Origin: Methylotenera sp. UBA6020
Lineage (GTDB): Bacteria > Pseudomonadota > Gammaproteobacteria > Burkholderiales > Methylophilaceae
DNA length: 9,336 bases
Reading direction: 5' to 3'
Assembly (NCBI GenBank): GCA_002429455.1
Contig: DIZU01000181.1
Coordinates: 1 to 9,336 of the forward strand
Shown: positions 7,431 through 9,336 of the stretch, piece after piece
How positions within the stretch are numbered: position 1 is the first letter of the stretch
How the letters are laid out: each line of letters begins with the position of its first letter
The notes under the pieces: model-generated
The model's database searches: none
The model's input: only the letters and a program-made list of their open reading frames with translations
Told to the model about the DNA's origin: nothing
Translations under genes and position numbers: made by a program

Positions 7431-8366
7431 TTATTGGAAAGTAAAGGTGGAAATAAATGGAGTAGCCTGTCCAATCTGATGTTCGAACTTTTCAAGTTTC
7501 CACCTTAGTCCGCTTACCCAGTTGAGCGCTGCTAACTCTAGCATTGCTGCTTGCAAAAAATTATCTGCAGTTGGTTCATCCTCTGCATGCATTGCGATTT
7601 TTCTTATCCACTGCTCAAAAGGCAAGCCCAGGCTTAATAAATAGCGCGACATCAACAGCTCTAAGCCAGAAAACGTCGCGCTTGGGTTCCATAACCAGCT
7701 AAGGGCGACCAAGGTTGCAGCCAAACCAAGCACGACAGCAATGAGTAATTTAATGTAGTGGACTTGCCAAACAACCCCAATTGCAAAGCTGCCTAGTACA
7801 ACGATTAAGGTGAGAAAAAAGATTAAAAGGGTATAAAAAAAGTCGATATTCGGCGTTTGTGGCTCAGATTTGTTTCTGGCAGATAAGAATAAAATTGCAA
7901 GAGGTAGGGTCGGTAAAAAGTAAATGAGTAAAAATTTAGCAGCTGCCAAATCATCGTTCGCATTTAGTAGTTTTGGTACCACCCATAATAACAGTATGGC
8001 TAGTAGGTAGGTGGCGGCAAGAATGTAGGGTAATCTTGAGCGGTCAGCCTCACTAGAAAAAACACGTCCGCCAATCAATGCAAACAAACCCGCAAGCCAA
8101 AAAGCAGTAATCCACCAATTCATATATGACATCGCAAAACCTGCACCAATTACAATGATGAGTGCTGCTTGCCATGACAATTTCTTGGTTTGCCGCATGA
8201 CAGGTTGCCACAATAAAAAGAAGCCGTAATGACATAAAAATAATGCACTGTGCAGATAATTTACATCACCCCAAATTAGCAGTGCATGTAAAGACAAAAT
8301 CATTAATGCCATCAAGCGATCAGAATCATTAAGTACATGACGATAAAATTTGAACAGTGTTGGCAT
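7431..8366 (-). CDS. Sensor histidine kinase, N-terminal membrane sensor part
   Basis: This 311-residue segment is mostly membrane helices, about eight: ~18-33, ~38-54, ~66-82, ~84-100, ~113-130, ~143-160, ~175-198 and ~203-226. A cytoplasmic stretch (~230-311) follows, including FEQWIRKIAMHAEDEPTADN and LELAALNWVSGLRW, which looks like the start of a GAF-type signalling domain. It stops abruptly at TAA 7433-7431 in the middle of that domain, supporting truncation. The ligand sensed is unknown. The start ATG 8366 has no strong Shine-Dalgarno. It is divergent from the pilin-like gene across 283 bp. Alone, this fragment would be a membrane protein without catalytic output. Confidence 0.75.
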   Translation of the reverse strand: MPTLFKFYRHVLNDSDRLMALMILSLHALLIWGDVNYLHSALFLCHYGFFLLWQPVMRQTKKLSWQAALIIVIGAGFAMSYMNWWITAFWLAGLFALIGGRVFSSEADRSRLPYILAATYLLAILLLWVVPKLLNANDDLAAAKFLLIYFLPTLPLAILFLSARNKSEPQTPNIDFFYTLLIFFLTLIVVLGSFAIGVVWQVHYIKLLIAVVLGLAATLVALSWLWNPSATFSGLELLMSRYLLSLGLPFEQWIRKIAMHAEDEPTADNFLQAAMLELAALNWVSGLRWKLEKFEHQIGQATPFISTFTFQ

Positions 8367-8371
8367 TGACT

Positions 8372-8389
8372 ATTGACTCATGAGTTAAT
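8372..8389. promoter_or_regulatory. 18-bp palindrome just upstream of the kinase start
   Basis: ATTGACTCATGAGTTAAT is symmetric apart from one mismatched pair (G8375/T8386). It begins 5 bp upstream of the kinase ATG. On its left, TTGACT is also present as a direct repeat at 8366-8371. It may be an operator or leader structure; its function is not known. Confidence 0.35.
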
Positions 8390-8435
8390 GAAAAATGTTT
8401 TAATCTGTATGGTATTGTATTATTAGCCGTAAAAA

Positions 8436-8441
8436 ATTATA
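8436..8441 (-). promoter_or_regulatory. Possible -10 element for the kinase gene
   Basis: On the minus strand this reads TATAAT, an exact -10 match, about 70 bp before the kinase ATG. No good -35 lies at the right distance, so the call is weak. Confidence 0.3.
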
Positions 8442-8471
8442 CGTGCATAGGTAACGTTAAAATTTGAACAT

Positions 8472-8493
8472 AATTGTCGGATTTTTGACAATT
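8472..8493. repeat. Inverted repeat AATTGTC-N8-GACAATT in the divergent control region
   Basis: Perfect 7-bp arms at 8472-8478 and 8487-8493 around GGATTTTT. The right arm overlaps a consensus-like TTGACA at 8485-8490, but there is no good -10 at 16-18 bp from it. The 22-bp symmetric layout resembles a dimeric repressor or activator site. Confidence 0.45.
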
Positions 8494-8562
8494 GATAGGC
8501 AATTTTTTCTAAACTCTTATAGAATGCCTACAAAAATAATATCAAATAATGTCCAAGTGCAG

Positions 8563-8579
8563 TTGGTATGGGTTTTGCA
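8563..8579 (+). promoter_or_regulatory. Predicted sigma54 (-24/-12) promoter of the pilin-like gene
   Basis: TTGGTATGGGTTTTGCA matches the RpoN consensus TTGGCACGNNNNTTGCA at 11 of 13 defined positions. The essential GG (8565-8566) and GC (8577-8578) are separated by exactly 10 bp. Transcription would start around 8590, about 60 nt before the ATG. Many type IV pilin genes are RpoN-dependent, which supports the call. It needs an enhancer-binding activator not encoded here. Confidence 0.6.
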
Positions 8580-8580
8580 T

Positions 8581-8608
8581 ATCAAATGCTGATATCTGAG
8601 CATTTGAT
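8581..8608. repeat. 10-bp inverted repeat over the predicted pilin transcription start
   Basis: ATCAAATGCT (8581-8590) and AGCATTTGAT (8599-8608) are perfect complements around GATATCTG, which contains the palindrome GATATC. A further ATATCAAAT lies exactly 40 bp upstream of the left arm (8539-8547 versus 8579-8587), on the same DNA face. Since the predicted start (~8590) lies inside the repeat, a protein-binding site is more likely than an RNA hairpin. Confidence 0.55.
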
Positions 8609-8639
8609 TTTAGTAAGATGCTTTTCGTACACACGGGTC

Positions 8640-8644
8640 GGGGA
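8640..8644 (+). promoter_or_regulatory. Ribosome-binding site of the pilin-like gene
   Basis: GGGGA lies 5 nt before ATG 8650 and supports that start. Confidence 0.65.
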
Positions 8645-8649
8645 ACTAA

Positions 8650-9288
8650 ATGAAAAAACAACAAACAGGCTTTACGTTGATTGAGCTGGCGATTGTACTA
8701 GTCATTATCGGCTTGCTCTTAGGCGGCGTATTAAAAGGCCAGGAATTGATTAATAGTGCTAAAGTAAAAAATATGGCCGCAGACTTTAGAAATGTACCAG
8801 TTTATATTTATGGGTATCAAGATAAGTTTAAAGCATTACCTGGAGATGATGCTAATGCAGTCGCTCATGTTGGATCAGTAGCTTCAGGAGATGGCGATGG
8901 TAAAATTGAAGGCGCATGGAACACTACTACAGTTGGTGATGAGGCGGCAAAGTTTTGGGAGCATATTCGTTTAGCTGGACTAGCCCCGGGTAGTACGGTC
9001 ATTACAGGAGCAACGTCAACCTCAGGATTTTATCCAACAAACGCTGATGGAGGCCGTATTGGAGTTACTAGCCAAATACCTATCACAGCGCTGCCAGGGG
9101 CATATTTCATGTGTTCAGGCGGTATTTTAGGTAAATATGCCAAACAGTTGGACTTAACAATTGATGATGGTACTCCTAACGGTGGTTCATTAAGAGCAAC
9201 GACTGAAACAGCTTTTCCGACCGCAGGAGCAGCGGCTGCTACTGTTTGGGTAGATAGTGACTCCTATACCGTCTGTATGGGTTTTTAA
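8650..9288 (+). CDS. Type IV pilin-like protein with N-terminal prepilin cleavage/methylation motif
   Basis: The 212-residue product begins MKKQQTG|FTLIELAIVLVIIGLL. It has a short basic leader, a prepilin peptidase (PilD) site after Gly7, Phe8 as the residue to be N-methylated, and the conserved Glu at position 5 of the mature protein (Glu12), then a single hydrophobic helix to about residue 28. It should be extracted from the inner membrane into a type IV pilus or type II secretion-like pseudopilus. The globular part has KALPGDDANA (~61-70), a Gly/Asp-rich loop SGDGDGKIEGAW (~79-90) that resembles a calcium-binding loop, and two cysteines (Cys155, Cys209) that may form the C-terminal disulfide loop typical of pilins. 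It is longer than many major pilins (~150), so it may be a minor or specialised pilin. No assembly ATPase or platform gene is in the window. TAATAA doubles the stop. Confidence 0.88.
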   Translation: MKKQQTGFTLIELAIVLVIIGLLLGGVLKGQELINSAKVKNMAADFRNVPVYIYGYQDKFKALPGDDANAVAHVGSVASGDGDGKIEGAWNTTTVGDEAAKFWEHIRLAGLAPGSTVITGATSTSGFYPTNADGGRIGVTSQIPITALPGAYFMCSGGILGKYAKQLDLTIDDGTPNGGSLRATTETAFPTAGAAAATVWVDSDSYTVCMGF

Positions 9289-9310
9289 TAAAAGTGTGTT
9301 TTACTAAAGG

Positions 9311-9331
9311 CCCGCCAAGTGCGGGTTTTTT
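9311..9331 (+). terminator. Intrinsic terminator after the pilin-like gene
   Basis: CCCGC, loop CAAGT, GCGGG, then T6 (9326-9331), starting 22 bp after the stop codon. A GC-only stem with a U-run is a classic Rho-independent terminator, so the pilin-like gene is probably monocistronic. Confidence 0.88.
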
Positions 9332-9336
9332 ACATT

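Larger units (their letters stand above)
6642..8366 (-). pseudogene. Sensor histidine kinase gene interrupted by one in-frame TAA
   Basis: Two reading frames at 8366-7431 and 7388-6642 are in the same phase, separated by TAA (7433-7431) and 14 sense codons reading LHLTLYSRWQFTPA. Ignoring the stop gives one ~574-residue protein: an ~8-helix membrane sensor region, a GAF-like linker, an HDIKN phospho-acceptor helix and an HATPase domain. The junction peptide continues smoothly into MYLHVQLLTQILGEF, so a single substitution that created a stop (for instance in a CAA, GAA or AAA codon) is the simplest explanation. There is no Shine-Dalgarno before ATG 7388 to restart translation. Either the kinase is inactivated, or the base is a sequencing error. 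Confidence 0.8.

Noticed and set aside
7431..7433. Recoding of the TAA as an amino acid
   Set aside because: Known bacterial stop recoding uses UGA (selenocysteine) or UAG (pyrrolysine), not UAA, and no associated RNA element is visible.
8485..8515. Sigma70 promoter TTGACA with TAAACT for the pilin-like gene
   Set aside because: The -35 is perfect, but the best -10 is only 4/6 and 19 bp away; the sigma54 element is closer to the gene and better.
8581..8608. Terminator or attenuator reading of the ATCAAATGCT inverted repeat
   Set aside because: No proper T-run follows, and the predicted sigma54 start lies inside the repeat, so the transcript would not contain the full stem.
1..9336. tRNA or rRNA genes, CRISPR arrays, insertion sequences, attachment sites
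   Set aside because: No cloverleaf-like segments, regularly spaced repeats, transposase reading frames or paired terminal repeats were seen on either strand.

Overview
The window looks like chromosomal DNA of a betaproteobacterium, probably a Methylophilaceae (Methylotenera-like) methylotroph. This is inference from protein style and moderate-to-low GC content; no rRNA or other marker gene is present. Most genes are housekeeping: tRNA modification, ribosome assembly and cytochrome c maturation. No tRNA, CRISPR array, phage gene or insertion sequence was seen.

Left part (1-2386). The 3' part of a MidA/NDUFAF7-family methyltransferase gene enters from the left edge, with a probable frameshift near base 40. 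trmB (tRNA m7G46 methyltransferase) follows on the same strand. On the opposite strand are a VOC/glyoxalase-fold gene broken by three small indels (1313-1735) and, upstream of it, intact engB/yihA (GTPase for 50S subunit assembly).

Middle (2582-6608). A block for c-type cytochromes reads rightwards. It holds a di-heme cytochrome c4 with a signal peptide, a perfect 11-bp hairpin after it, then resB and ccsB, the two membrane subunits of the System II (Ccs) heme-ligation machinery. resB has a good sigma70-type promoter of its own. Its start codon is obscure: the only candidate near the expected N-terminus is a TTG inside the third unit of a 16-bp tandem repeat. The block ends at a terminator that works on both strands.

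Right part (6642-9336). A membrane-bound sensor histidine kinase reads leftwards and is split by one in-frame TAA; the frame is open on both sides and the junction reads as continuous protein. Divergent from it, across 283 bp rich in inverted repeats, lies a type IV pilin-like gene. It is preceded by a well-spaced sigma54 (-24/-12) promoter candidate and followed by a clear intrinsic terminator.

The most interesting observations are the stop-interrupted kinase next to a sigma54-type pilin gene, the symmetric operator-like sites in their shared control region, the tandem repeat over the resB start, and three genes with inactivating lesions in one 9-kb window. I did not find a convincing wholly new system.
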